Shown here: piece after piece, positions 40,698 to 48,830 of the stretch
How positions within the stretch are numbered: the first letter of the stretch is position 1
How the letters are laid out: each line of letters starts with the position of its first letter
Assembly: GCA_013140455.1 (NCBI GenBank)
Contig: JABFSU010000039.1
Coordinates: 1 to 64,000 of the forward strand
Reading direction: 5' to 3'
DNA: 64,000 nt
Source: Nitrospira sp.
GTDB taxonomy: Bacteria > Nitrospirota > Nitrospiria > Nitrospirales > Nitrospiraceae
Made by a program: the position numbers and the translations under genes
Notes under the pieces: generated by a model
Database searches by the model: none
Seen by the model: only the letters and a program-made list of their open reading frames with translations
Told to the model about the DNA's origin: nothing

Positions 40698-41942
40698 CTA
40701 CCGGTCGCATTCGCCCATGACGATATCGTATGTGCCGAACAGCGTAATCGCGTCGGCGATCATATATCCGCGTGACATGTAATCAAATGCGCCCATATGG
40801 ATGAAGGAGGGGGCGCGGATTTTCAGGCGGTAGGGTTTCCCACCGCCTGTGCTGACAATGTGGAATCCCAGCTCGCCTTTGTGCGCTTCCGTTCCACAAT
40901 AGATTTCACCTGCAGGGGCATTGAAGCCCTGCGAGAAGAGTTTGAATTGCTGAATCATCGATTCAAGATTGGTGAAGACCCGTTCTTTCGGCGGCAGGGT
41001 GACACTCGGGACGTCCGCCATGATCGGACCTTCCTGCATCTGTTCGAGGCATTGCCGGATGATTTTCACGCTCTCGTACAGCTCCATGACCCGGATCCAA
41101 TACCGATCGTAGGTGTCGCCGTTTTTCCCCACGGGGACACTGAACTCACACTTGGGGTAGGCCGAATACGGTTCGTATTTGCGCAGGTCGTAATCGACGC
41201 CTGATCCTCGCAACGTCGGGCCGCTGAGGCCGAAGCTGACGGCATCTTCCGCCGAGATGACGGCGACGCCTTTCGTGCGTGCGACCCAGATACGGTTCGT
41301 TTCCAGGAAGATGATGTACTCATCGATCTTGGGAGGGAAGTAGTCGAGAAACTTTTTGAGTTTGTCGAGCAACGACGGGGTGAAGTCGCGCTCGACTCCG
41401 CCGATCCGGTACCAACTGGTCGTTAGGCGGGCACCGCAGAGTTCATCGAACCAGTCCAACAGGATTTCCCGGTCGCGGAAGCAATAGAAGAACACCGTCA
41501 TGGCCCCGATATCGAGCGCCTGGGTTCCCAGCCAGAACTGATGACCGATGATGCGTTGAACTTCCGCGACGATGGTACGGAGGTACTCGGCCCGCTCCGG
41601 CACCTGGAGATTCAGCAGCTTTTCGACGGCGCGGCAATAGGCGAAGTTGTTGTACATCGCACAGACATAATCAAGCCGGTCGGTATGGGGAATGAATTGA
41701 TGATACGTGCCGTCTTCGGCCAGTTTTTCAACGCCACGGTGGAGAAAACCCAGGACCGGTGTGGATTTTACGAGCCGTTCACCCTCCAGCTCCAGGATTA
41801 CTTTGAGCACACCATGGGTGCTGGGATGCTGAGGTCCCATGTTGAGGAGCAATTCTTCGGTGCGAAGTGTCGGGAGCGACTCGCTCTCCGGATGCTCCGG
41901 ATCGACTTTATAGACGGTGGTTCTCTGATCTTCAAACGCCAT
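40698..41942 (-). CDS. nuoD: NADH-quinone oxidoreductase subunit D
   Basis: 414 residues. MGPQHPSTHGVLKVILELEGE at the N-terminus with the quinone-site His, RLDYVCAMYNNFAY, and the C-terminal APSFIHMGAFDYMSRGYMIAD are standard NuoD blocks. NuoD is separate from NuoC, not fused. Peripheral arm, quinone pocket. 14 nt after nuoC. Confidence 0.96.
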   Translation of the reverse strand: MAFEDQRTTVYKVDPEHPESESLPTLRTEELLLNMGPQHPSTHGVLKVILELEGERLVKSTPVLGFLHRGVEKLAEDGTYHQFIPHTDRLDYVCAMYNNFAYCRAVEKLLNLQVPERAEYLRTIVAEVQRIIGHQFWLGTQALDIGAMTVFFYCFRDREILLDWFDELCGARLTTSWYRIGGVERDFTPSLLDKLKKFLDYFPPKIDEYIIFLETNRIWVARTKGVAVISAEDAVSFGLSGPTLRGSGVDYDLRKYEPYSAYPKCEFSVPVGKNGDTYDRYWIRVMELYESVKIIRQCLEQMQEGPIMADVPSVTLPPKERVFTNLESMIQQFKLFSQGFNAPAGEIYCGTEAHKGELGFHIVSTGGGKPYRLKIRAPSFIHMGAFDYMSRGYMIADAITLFGTYDIVMGECDR

Positions 41943-41956
41943 TGTGCGTCTCGTTC

Positions 41957-42454
41957 CTACCGTGGCACTTCATCAAGAAAGTCGAAGGTGTCCCGCCACC
42001 CCTTGCCGCGGAGCGGGAAATCCTTCCGGAGCGGATACCCTTCCGTGTAATCGTCAGGCATGAGAATGCGGCGCAGGTCCGGGTGATTGCGGAAGCGGAT
42101 GCCCATCATGTCGTAGACTTCGCGCTCCATGAAATCAGCACCCTTCCAGATGTCGGTCAACGAATCGACGATGCAATCCGGTTCGGGCACTCTGGCCTTG
42201 AGTCTGATCCGTTGGCGCTTCCTGATCGAGTAAAATTCCCAGACGACTTCGAAGCGCTCCTCGTCGTCGGGCCAATCGACGGAACTGACATGGACGATGT
42301 AATCAAAGTCCATTCCCGGATCGTCGTGCAGGAACTGGGCAACTTCATGAACCTTTTCTCGCGTGACGGTCACGGATACATCGCCCCGCCATTCAGTGGA
42401 TGACACAAAGCCTACGGGAAAGGTGTCCTGAACTCGTTGAGCTAGTTGGTGCAT
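41957..42454 (-). CDS. nuoC: NADH-quinone oxidoreductase subunit C
   Basis: 165 residues. Contains VHVSSVDWPDDEERFEVVW and the family block RNHPDLRRILMPDDYTEGYPLRKDFPLRG. Structural subunit of the peripheral arm. 10 nt after nuoB. Confidence 0.95.
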   Translation of the reverse strand: MHQLAQRVQDTFPVGFVSSTEWRGDVSVTVTREKVHEVAQFLHDDPGMDFDYIVHVSSVDWPDDEERFEVVWEFYSIRKRQRIRLKARVPEPDCIVDSLTDIWKGADFMEREVYDMMGIRFRNHPDLRRILMPDDYTEGYPLRKDFPLRGKGWRDTFDFLDEVPR

Positions 42455-42464
42455 CGCGCCGTTC

Positions 42465-42992
42465 CTAAGCCTTCAAGCTGAATTTGACCTGGTCGGGCTG
42501 CGTGACAAAGACACGCTTTTGCATGATGCGCTCTTGTAGTTTCAGAATGCCATCGAACAACGCTTCCGGCGTGGGCGGGCAGCCAGGGACATAAATATCG
42601 ACGGGGACGAACCGGTCGACACCCTGGACGACGCTATAGCTATCATAGATATTGCCGGAGGTGGCGCACGAACCCATCGCGATGACGTACTTGGGTTCGG
42701 GCATCTGATCGTAAATCTTGCGGATCACAGGGGCCATCCGTCGGCAGACGGTTCCGGCGACAATCATCAGGTCCGACTGCCTGGGGGAGGCACGAAAGAC
42801 ACCGGCCCCATAGCGGTCCATGTCATAGCGGGATGACACGGCGGCAATCATTTCAATCGCGCAGCAGGCCAGTCCGAAAGTCATGGGCCAAAGCGAGCCT
42901 TTACGTGCCCAGTTTACGGCTTTTTCGACGGTAGTAGTAATGACATCGGGAGAGCCGTCTTTGTCTGGACGCCCCAGTTGGATCAGTCCCAT
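42465..42992 (-). CDS. nuoB: NADH-quinone oxidoreductase subunit B (cluster N2)
   Basis: 175 residues. The N2 cluster ligands are in place: LACCAIEM (tandem Cys), MGSCATSGN and [11 protein letters not shown]. An extra Cys lies in GTVCRRMAP, where a Thr is common. Its start overlaps the end of nuoA by 10 nt. Confidence 0.96.
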   Translation of the reverse strand: MGLIQLGRPDKDGSPDVITTTVEKAVNWARKGSLWPMTFGLACCAIEMIAAVSSRYDMDRYGAGVFRASPRQSDLMIVAGTVCRRMAPVIRKIYDQMPEPKYVIAMGSCATSGNIYDSYSVVQGVDRFVPVDIYVPGCPPTPEALFDGILKLQERIMQKRVFVTQPDQVKFSLKA

Positions 42993-43366
42993 TCAAGTGC
43001 CCCTTTTCGCCAGGCGTAGACATATGCGACCAGGAACAGCGCGATAAACACCATCATTTCAACCAACCCAATGATTCCGAGCTTTTCGAATACGATGGCC
43101 CAAGGATAGAGAAAGATCACTTCAATGTCGAAGATCACGAACAGCATGGCGAAGACGTAGTACCGGACGGGAAACGGCATGCGGGCATCTGAAAATGGTT
43201 CGGATCCGCACTCGTAGGTCGATAGCTTTTCCGGCTCAGGATATCTCGGTTGCACAAAATAACTGATCACCAGCGTCACCACCCCGAATGCCAGAGCGAT
43301 GAATATGAATAGCAGTATCGGGAAATATCTGGTGAGGTACTCAAGCAGAAGATCAAGACCGCTCAT
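42983..43366 (-). CDS. nuoA: NADH-quinone oxidoreductase subunit A
   Basis: 127 residues from the ATG at 43366 ([18 protein letters not shown]), chosen for family length and the purine-rich GAGATGGGA upstream; ATG 43375 is an alternative. Three membrane helices; the loop [26 protein letters not shown] carries the conserved Cys and acids near the quinone site. First gene of the operon. Confidence 0.95.
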   Translation of the reverse strand: MSGLDLLLEYLTRYFPILLFIFIALAFGVVTLVISYFVQPRYPEPEKLSTYECGSEPFSDARMPFPVRYYVFAMLFVIFDIEVIFLYPWAIVFEKLGIIGLVEMMVFIALFLVAYVYAWRKGALEWD

Positions 43367-43375
43367 CGTTCCCAT

Positions 43376-43881
43376 CTCGCAAGATGTTGAACTGGAAAGA
43401 AGAGTCGAGATCTTAGTTCTGCGCTCTGGGGGATAGCAAGCGGACAAAGGACCTACGAAAAGCGACCCGAAAGCCCTAGGTCATGAGGATGCGGCACGTG
43501 TATATGAAAGAGCGGAAGCTTCTCACCGATTGATCGGTCTCGCGAAGTATTGAGTTTGTTAGAAGCGGGAGTGAGGCACGCGGTATTCTACTTTGGGATT
43601 CGAGGTAAGCGAGCAGTGGCAGGAGTTCGAAGCTGGATTGGAGGAGTTCCCTGGGAGAGATCCCATTCTGCTTCCAAGGGGGACAAGGCCTTCGCCTTCC
43701 GACGCCGGTGGATTTGGGTTTCGATCCGCGGTTGTTTCGCCGGATCGGGATTATACGGTGATTTTGGGAGAGTCATGTCCTCAGATGCCAATTCCCTTTG
43801 AGGGAGAGTGTTGATCGAATTCCTGTACGATAGCACCCTGCAAAAACCTCCGTCAAACTGCCGTGTAATCAGGAGAAATTC
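43376..43881. other. Divergent intergenic region upstream of nuoA and the OmpA-family gene
   Basis: No supported gene; three overlapping track ORFs of 73-83 aa on both strands have no family, ribosome site or plausible composition. It must hold the nuo promoter on the minus strand, which could not be pinpointed. Confidence 0.55.
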
Positions 43882-43909
43882 TTGACAATACCCTATTATT
43901 TGCTATGGT
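43882..43909 (+). promoter_or_regulatory. Sigma-70-type promoter of the OmpA-family gene
   Basis: TTGACA (43882-43887), a 16-bp spacer and an extended -10, TGC-TATGGT (-10 hexamer 43904-43909), about 40 bp before the ATG at 43948. The TTG called as a start by the ORF track is part of the -35 box. Confidence 0.6.
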
Positions 43910-43947
43910 TTGCGAGGATCCACTCGCCTCAACCAAGGACAACTTTT

Positions 43948-45519
43948 ATGAAAACGACTACTTCTCTCCTCTTGGCCCTGGCATTGTGTGTGGTCGCGGC
44001 GCCGGCTGGAGCCCAGCCGGTTGATACGAGCACCATACGATTTGGAGAAGGCGCCTTAGCATTTGCTGAGGGAGCAATTCAAAAAACGACGCCTCGTGAT
44101 GGCATCGTGAACCTCATCACCGGTGATAATCAGTCGGCCGGTGATCGAATGATTCTTGGGCAAAATGATGCGTTGTATCTCAAGCTCGATAATCCCCATG
44201 ACGTCGCGCCAGGGGATCTGTATACCGTCTATCGTCGAGTGCGGAAGGTCTTTCACCCGGCCACGGGCGAATATTTTGGGTTTGTCGTTATACGGCTGGC
44301 GGTGGTGCAGGTGACGCAAGTGGATCATGCACTGACGACGGTTGAAGTCGTGCGGAGCTATGGGGTGATTGCCCCCGGCGATCCTGTGATGCGTTTTGTG
44401 CCACCGGTTTCTTCAGAAGAGCCCAGTCAAGTGAGTGATGTGGCGGAACTGCGGGGAATGATCGTCGAACTCCAGGCCGATAAGCCCATGACTCTTGTGT
44501 CGCAGTTCGATATTGTCTATCTCGACCGTGGAAAGGGAGATGGCCTCAGGAGCGGAGACCTTCTGGAGTTGCATCGCCACAGCCAGGGACTCCCGCCGCG
44601 GAAAATCGGACAATTGAAAGTGATCGCGACGGAGGATCGGACGGCGACGGCCATGATCCAGGGCGCTACGACCAGAGTCATGAAGGGAGATCGATTCAAA
44701 CTGGTAGGGCATTCTGCGCCGGTGGTTTTACCCGTCGAGACCCCCGTTCAGCCGCTGTCTCAGCCCAAGTCTCTCCAAATGGAGAAGACGGTGGCAGCGG
44801 TTCCCTCGGATCTCGTTGCCAGGAAGCTGAGGGTGCAAGATGCCGCGGGAGAGAGCCGGTTGAATCTTGGCGAAATCACGAATTTTCTCCGGTACGATTC
44901 AGGAGAGGCTTCAATTCGGCCGGAAGGATACAAAGTCCTGGATCAATTAATCGAGTATCTGCGCACTAGCGGAGACGCGCGAATGATCCGGGTCGAGGGC
45001 CATGCGGACAATGTTGAGATCGGTCCGACCCTGAAATCGCGGTATCCGAGCAATTGGGAGTTGTCCAAGGCCCGTGCGAGCGGCGTGCTTCGCTATCTCG
45101 TCGAAAAGGGTGGATTGGATTCGGCTCGCCTGGCGTCCGTCGGGTATGGTGATGGTCGCCCAGCTGCGACGAATGCGACGGAGGAGGGCCGGACCAGTAA
45201 TCGCCGTGTGGAGGTCCTGCTCTACGCCCCCGCCTCAACTGAGGCCAATCCTCCACAGCCGGTCATGCCAAAGACAGTGGACACGCTGGGTAGTGATCCT
45301 GGCAGCCTCAGCGCTAAGGGGGCTCACGATTCTTTATCTGTTCCTGCTGCACAGGATGCTGTTGGTGGTTCCTCTGATTCTTCAGCAATCGGACAGGATG
45401 CCCTCCCGGCCAACGATGGGCCCGGGACGCTCAGCCTTCCTGATTCTTCAGGCCCGGCTGGGCTCCCGGATCCGGCCGCGCAGGATTCGGCTGTACCCAC
45501 TGGTCGGCCCCTAGAGTAA
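43948..45519 (+). CDS. OmpA-family outer membrane/peptidoglycan-associated protein
   Basis: 523 residues from the ATG at 43948, where a clean signal peptide begins (TTTSLLLALALCVVAAPAGAQ). The middle holds two related beta-rich segments, each with a D-x-x-Y-L...G-D-L core (DALYLKLDNPHDVAPGDLYT; DIVYLDRGKGDGLRSGDLLE). An OmpA-C domain follows (about 310-425) with VEGHADNVEIG, the peptidoglycan-binding loop, and SNWELSKARA. The last 90 residues are Ser/Pro/Asp/Gly-rich and probably disordered. A hairpin terminator follows directly. Not in an operon. Confidence 0.85.
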   Translation: MKTTTSLLLALALCVVAAPAGAQPVDTSTIRFGEGALAFAEGAIQKTTPRDGIVNLITGDNQSAGDRMILGQNDALYLKLDNPHDVAPGDLYTVYRRVRKVFHPATGEYFGFVVIRLAVVQVTQVDHALTTVEVVRSYGVIAPGDPVMRFVPPVSSEEPSQVSDVAELRGMIVELQADKPMTLVSQFDIVYLDRGKGDGLRSGDLLELHRHSQGLPPRKIGQLKVIATEDRTATAMIQGATTRVMKGDRFKLVGHSAPVVLPVETPVQPLSQPKSLQMEKTVAAVPSDLVARKLRVQDAAGESRLNLGEITNFLRYDSGEASIRPEGYKVLDQLIEYLRTSGDARMIRVEGHADNVEIGPTLKSRYPSNWELSKARASGVLRYLVEKGGLDSARLASVGYGDGRPAATNATEEGRTSNRRVEVLLYAPASTEANPPQPVMPKTVDTLGSDPGSLSAKGAHDSLSVPAAQDAVGGSSDSSAIGQDALPANDGPGTLSLPDSSGPAGLPDPAAQDSAVPTGRPLE

Positions 45520-45525
45520 GTTTCT

Positions 45526-45572
45526 CGGTTCAATGGGCGGGCGCATGTCTCATGTGTCCGCCCATTGAACCG
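45526..45572 (+). terminator. Long-stem terminator after the OmpA-family gene
   Basis: CGGTTCAATGGGCGG and CCGCCCATTGAACCG form a perfect 15-bp stem 6 nt after the stop; the 17-nt loop can fold further (CATG/CATG). The trailing tract is only moderately T-rich, so termination may be partial or also work for the other strand. Confidence 0.7.
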
Positions 45573-45646
45573 TTCTTCAGCGGTCAGCCTCCCCTCACTT
45601 TTTTCTCTTCATTGTTCTGGCTTTCGGCTCGCTGTTAGAATGCCGG

Positions 45647-47950
45647 ATGCCCATCGATTCTCGTCTACGTATCGATTGTCCGAATGCACCCATGTTTGCC
45701 GACGTGATTGTCCCGCGGCATCTGACGAAGACCTTCACCTATCTTGTTCCGCCGTCGCTTTTGAGCCGGGTTGGAGTGGGGCAGCGGGTTGTCGTGCCAT
45801 TTGGGCGAACGACGTTGGAGGGGGCGGTTATAGGATTGACTCGCGATTTGCCCAGCGGGGTGAATGTGTCCCAAATCAAGGCCATTACCTCGGTGTCGAA
45901 GGGCGATGGTCTATCCGGGTATTCTCCCGGGATGTTCGAGCTCTCGCGGCAGGTGGCCGAAGAATATATCGCTCCCTGGGGGCAGTGTTTACGGCTTGTG
46001 GCCCCGCCGGCTCGCGCAGTTGCTCAACCGAAATGGTGTTATATGGCCACACCACAGGGACGCCTGGCTTTGGAGCAAGGGAGTTGTCCGGACGCGCATC
46101 TTCCGCTACTCCAACGAATCGCGCGCAGGAAGAAGGGTCTTTCTGCTTCGACCATTCAATTGTCTCGACGGAACAGTGACCGTCAGGCCCTTCTGTTTCT
46201 CGAAGCTCAACAATGGATTCTCCGGAGCGAGGGAACCGTCTCCAATGGTCCGTCTCGTATCCGTCGGAGTGAGACCGAGAGTGAGCTTTCGACTCATGTA
46301 TGTGTGCCGATCGCTCCGGCGGTTGAGGTGATGGAGCGGATCCAAATGCTCATGCAGGCTTGTCCGACAAGGGTGCTGATCGACGGGGTCTTGGACTATC
46401 GAGTTGGTATCATGGCAAGGGCGGCCCAATTTGTTCTGGAACAAGGGCGGTCCGTGCTCATTATTATTGGTGAAGTGGTGCGAGCCCAGTGGTTGGCTCA
46501 GGTCCTTCAAGAGGCCACAACATACCCCGTCACGCTTCAGTCCCGCGGTGTGTCGGGAGTCGGTGGTGAACTGAATGGGAAGGTCACCCCGCAGATTGTG
46601 GTAGGAACCCGTTCAGCTATTTTTTATCCCCTTCGATCGATTGGGTTGATCTGGGTTGATGGGGAAGAAGATTCCGCCCTCAAAGAGCCTCAGGAGCCGC
46701 ACTATCATGCACGAGAAGTGGCATGGATGCGGGCGCAGCGCGAGTCTGCACTGTTGGTGTATGGATCTGCCCATCCGTCTCTGGAAGTGCGGAGCGTGGG
46801 CGAGATCGAAAGGGTGGCTCAATGCAGTGAGCCAGACAGTTTCCCCCAGATCGAACTGGTAGATATGAGCCGGGAGTACGGCGGAGCGCCATTCAGCGCG
46901 ACCCTCACGGCCGCTCTGCGAGCCACAGTGGCGCAACAAGATCGCGCGATTCTGTTTCTCAACCGCCGGGGATATGCCGGGGCTCTCGTCTGTCGCGATT
47001 GTGGATGGGTGCCGCGCTGTGCTTCGTGTGCCGTCGCCTTCGTGTACTACCGGGAGTCCGCGCGTCTGGTCTGTCGCTATTGCGGGTGTAGAGAGTCGCT
47101 GCCCGAAATCTGTGGCGCCTGTGGAGCGTCACGCTTAAGCCCGATTGGGGAAGGAACAGAGCGAATCGAGCAGGAAGTCCGCCGGCTCTTTCCCGGGGCA
47201 CGGATTCTCCGAATTGATCGCGACACGACTCGTGGGGTGGTGTCCACGCGTCGACTGTGGCAGCAAGTCCATTCCCGGACCTGGGACATCCTGATCGGGA
47301 CACAGGCATTGTTTCAACGGGAGCCCATTCTGCCGGTCGGTCTCGTTGGGATTGTCCATGCCGATTCCGGTCTGCACCTCCCGGATTTTCGGGCGGCTGA
47401 ACGGACCCATCAGTTGTTGATTGATGCGGTGAATCTGGCGCGGCCGGCGCCTTCAGGGGGGCGTGTCATCTTGCAGACTTCTTTGCCGATGCATCACGTT
47501 ATGCAAGCGGTGGCCGCGCACGATCCGGCTTTATTTTATGATGAAGAGATTGAGGCGCGTCGCTTGTTGGGTTACCCGCCGGTCCAGCATCTCATCTACT
47601 TGACGGTGTCAGGGAAAGATCGGCGGCTGACCGAGTTGGCGGCGCAGCGATGGGTGAGTGAGTTACACAAGATTCTATCTGTTCGTCCAGCTGCGACACC
47701 ATCTGGATTAGCATCGGCGCAGCAGAGTCTATCGGCGGATCCACAGAGTCAGGGGATCGTCGTTCTCGGACCGGTGGCGGCGACAGGGGTAGGCTCCAGA
47801 GGAACATTGGGGTGGCACATCATGGTCAAGGGTGGAGATCGCACGGCGATGCGTGACGGAGTCCGCCGATCGCTCGAGACGATGGAACGAGCGTATCCGG
47901 GTCGAAGCTTCAAGTTTAGTGTTGATGTCGATCCGGTCGATATGGGGTAA
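45647..47950 (+). CDS. priA: PriA-like primosomal protein N' with degenerate ATPase motifs
   Basis: 767 residues (ATG 45692 is an alternative start). The N-terminal 3'-DNA-binding domain starts ADVIVPRHLTKTFTYLVP. The zinc-binding region is intact: CRDCGWVPRCASCA...CRYCGC...CGACG. The C-terminal helicase part has VGTQALFQREPILPVGLVGIVHAD and RVILQTSLPMHHV. The Walker A loop, normally GVTGSGKT, reads GVLDYRVG, and the DEEH box reads DGEED. ATP hydrolysis is therefore unlikely. Such PriA versions may act only as loaders or scaffolds for replication restart. The rest of the gene looks intact, so this is adaptation rather than decay. Confidence 0.88.
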   Translation: MPIDSRLRIDCPNAPMFADVIVPRHLTKTFTYLVPPSLLSRVGVGQRVVVPFGRTTLEGAVIGLTRDLPSGVNVSQIKAITSVSKGDGLSGYSPGMFELSRQVAEEYIAPWGQCLRLVAPPARAVAQPKWCYMATPQGRLALEQGSCPDAHLPLLQRIARRKKGLSASTIQLSRRNSDRQALLFLEAQQWILRSEGTVSNGPSRIRRSETESELSTHVCVPIAPAVEVMERIQMLMQACPTRVLIDGVLDYRVGIMARAAQFVLEQGRSVLIIIGEVVRAQWLAQVLQEATTYPVTLQSRGVSGVGGELNGKVTPQIVVGTRSAIFYPLRSIGLIWVDGEEDSALKEPQEPHYHAREVAWMRAQRESALLVYGSAHPSLEVRSVGEIERVAQCSEPDSFPQIELVDMSREYGGAPFSATLTAALRATVAQQDRAILFLNRRGYAGALVCRDCGWVPRCASCAVAFVYYRESARLVCRYCGCRESLPEICGACGASRLSPIGEGTERIEQEVRRLFPGARILRIDRDTTRGVVSTRRLWQQVHSRTWDILIGTQALFQREPILPVGLVGIVHADSGLHLPDFRAAERTHQLLIDAVNLARPAPSGGRVILQTSLPMHHVMQAVAAHDPALFYDEEIEARRLLGYPPVQHLIYLTVSGKDRRLTELAAQRWVSELHKILSVRPAATPSGLASAQQSLSADPQSQGIVVLGPVAATGVGSRGTLGWHIMVKGGDRTAMRDGVRRSLETMERAYPGRSFKFSVDVDPVDMG

Positions 47951-47954
47951 GGGA

Positions 47955-48431
47955 CTATCGCTTTTTCTGGCGTGAGGGCCGTTTGGTGTGTTCAGGTGTG
48001 GAGGGGGTGGTCGGGGGAGTGGGTGTTCCAGGCTTTCGTTTGAACAGGCCGTAGGAAAAGGACATCCAAAAGACCGACGAGAACAGACCAAGGACCACCG
48101 CGGAGAGAATCGTACCCATTTCTTCATCAGAGGGTACTAATGCAGCTGATTTGAGCTGTAGCATTAGTTGCAGCGGCCACGCGAAACTCTCGAGCCCGAG
48201 CAACAGTGTCGACCAGGCCCAAATCTCCGTGATGGTACAGCACTTCCAATATAAAAACGATCCGACCAGCGCGACCCACAGGACAATCACCTCGGGCACC
48301 AGCGTGCCCCAGAGCAGCCAGAATCCTATGGCCACGACGAGTGTGCCGAGGCTGATATTCAGCAGCAGGATTCTTTGAGTGGCTGGAGGCATGGAGGCGG
48401 CAGTGTGCCGGGCAGGATGCCGTGATGTCAA
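47955..48431 (-). CDS. Hypothetical membrane protein
   Basis: 158 residues (an internal ATG at 48392 is an alternative start). Three or four hydrophobic helices (about 22-45, 47-65, 72-92 and 105-128). The C-terminal 30 residues are Pro/Thr/Lys-rich and end KRPSRQKKR, so that tail is cytoplasmic by the positive-inside rule. Convergent with priA (4 nt gap). No family recognised. Confidence 0.65.
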   Translation of the reverse strand: MTSRHPARHTAASMPPATQRILLLNISLGTLVVAIGFWLLWGTLVPEVIVLWVALVGSFLYWKCCTITEIWAWSTLLLGLESFAWPLQLMLQLKSAALVPSDEEMGTILSAVVLGLFSSVFWMSFSYGLFKRKPGTPTPPTTPSTPEHTKRPSRQKKR

Positions 48432-48458
48432 TGCGGAGTGAGGGATTATGGACGTGAG

Positions 48459-48830
48459 TTAGTGACTGAGTTCTGATTGGGCCGCGTCCAGCAGTGTCTG
48501 CATATCGAACGGTTTCTGAAGGGTTCGTCGGGCTCCAAGCATTTTGGCCACATCAAGGAAATTCAAGATGCCGATCATGTCACTGCCACCGGTAATGGCG
48601 ATCACGCGCGAGGCCGGGAACTCGCGGCGCAGTGTCATGATGCTTTCGAGCCCGTCTTGATCGGGCATCAGAATGTCCATGATCACGAGATCCACGGGCT
48701 TAGTCCGATACCGCTCCAGGCCCTGCTTCCCGTTGCTAGCTTCCTGTACGTCGTATCCCGCCTGTTCCAGGGTCTCTCGGATCAGTTGGCGGATTTGATC
48801 TTCGTCGTCAACGACTAGGACTGATGGCAT
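48459..48830 (-). CDS. Single-domain response regulator
   Basis: 123 residues from the ATG at 48830 (MPSVLVVDDEDQIRQLI); the 158-aa track version reads back into the kinase. Receiver with VIMDILMPDQDGLESI and the KPF motif (LQKPFDMQTL). No output domain. The start overlaps the 3' end of the kinase gene by 23 nt, so the two are co-translated partners. Confidence 0.88.
   Translation of the reverse strand: MPSVLVVDDEDQIRQLIRETLEQAGYDVQEASNGKQGLERYRTKPVDLVIMDILMPDQDGLESIMTLRREFPASRVIAITGGSDMIGILNFLDVAKMLGARRTLQKPFDMQTLLDAAQSELSH

Noticed and set aside
43588-43836. 82-aa minus-strand ORF upstream of the OmpA-family gene
   Set aside because: Overlaps two other equally long ORFs on the opposite strand; none has supporting signals.
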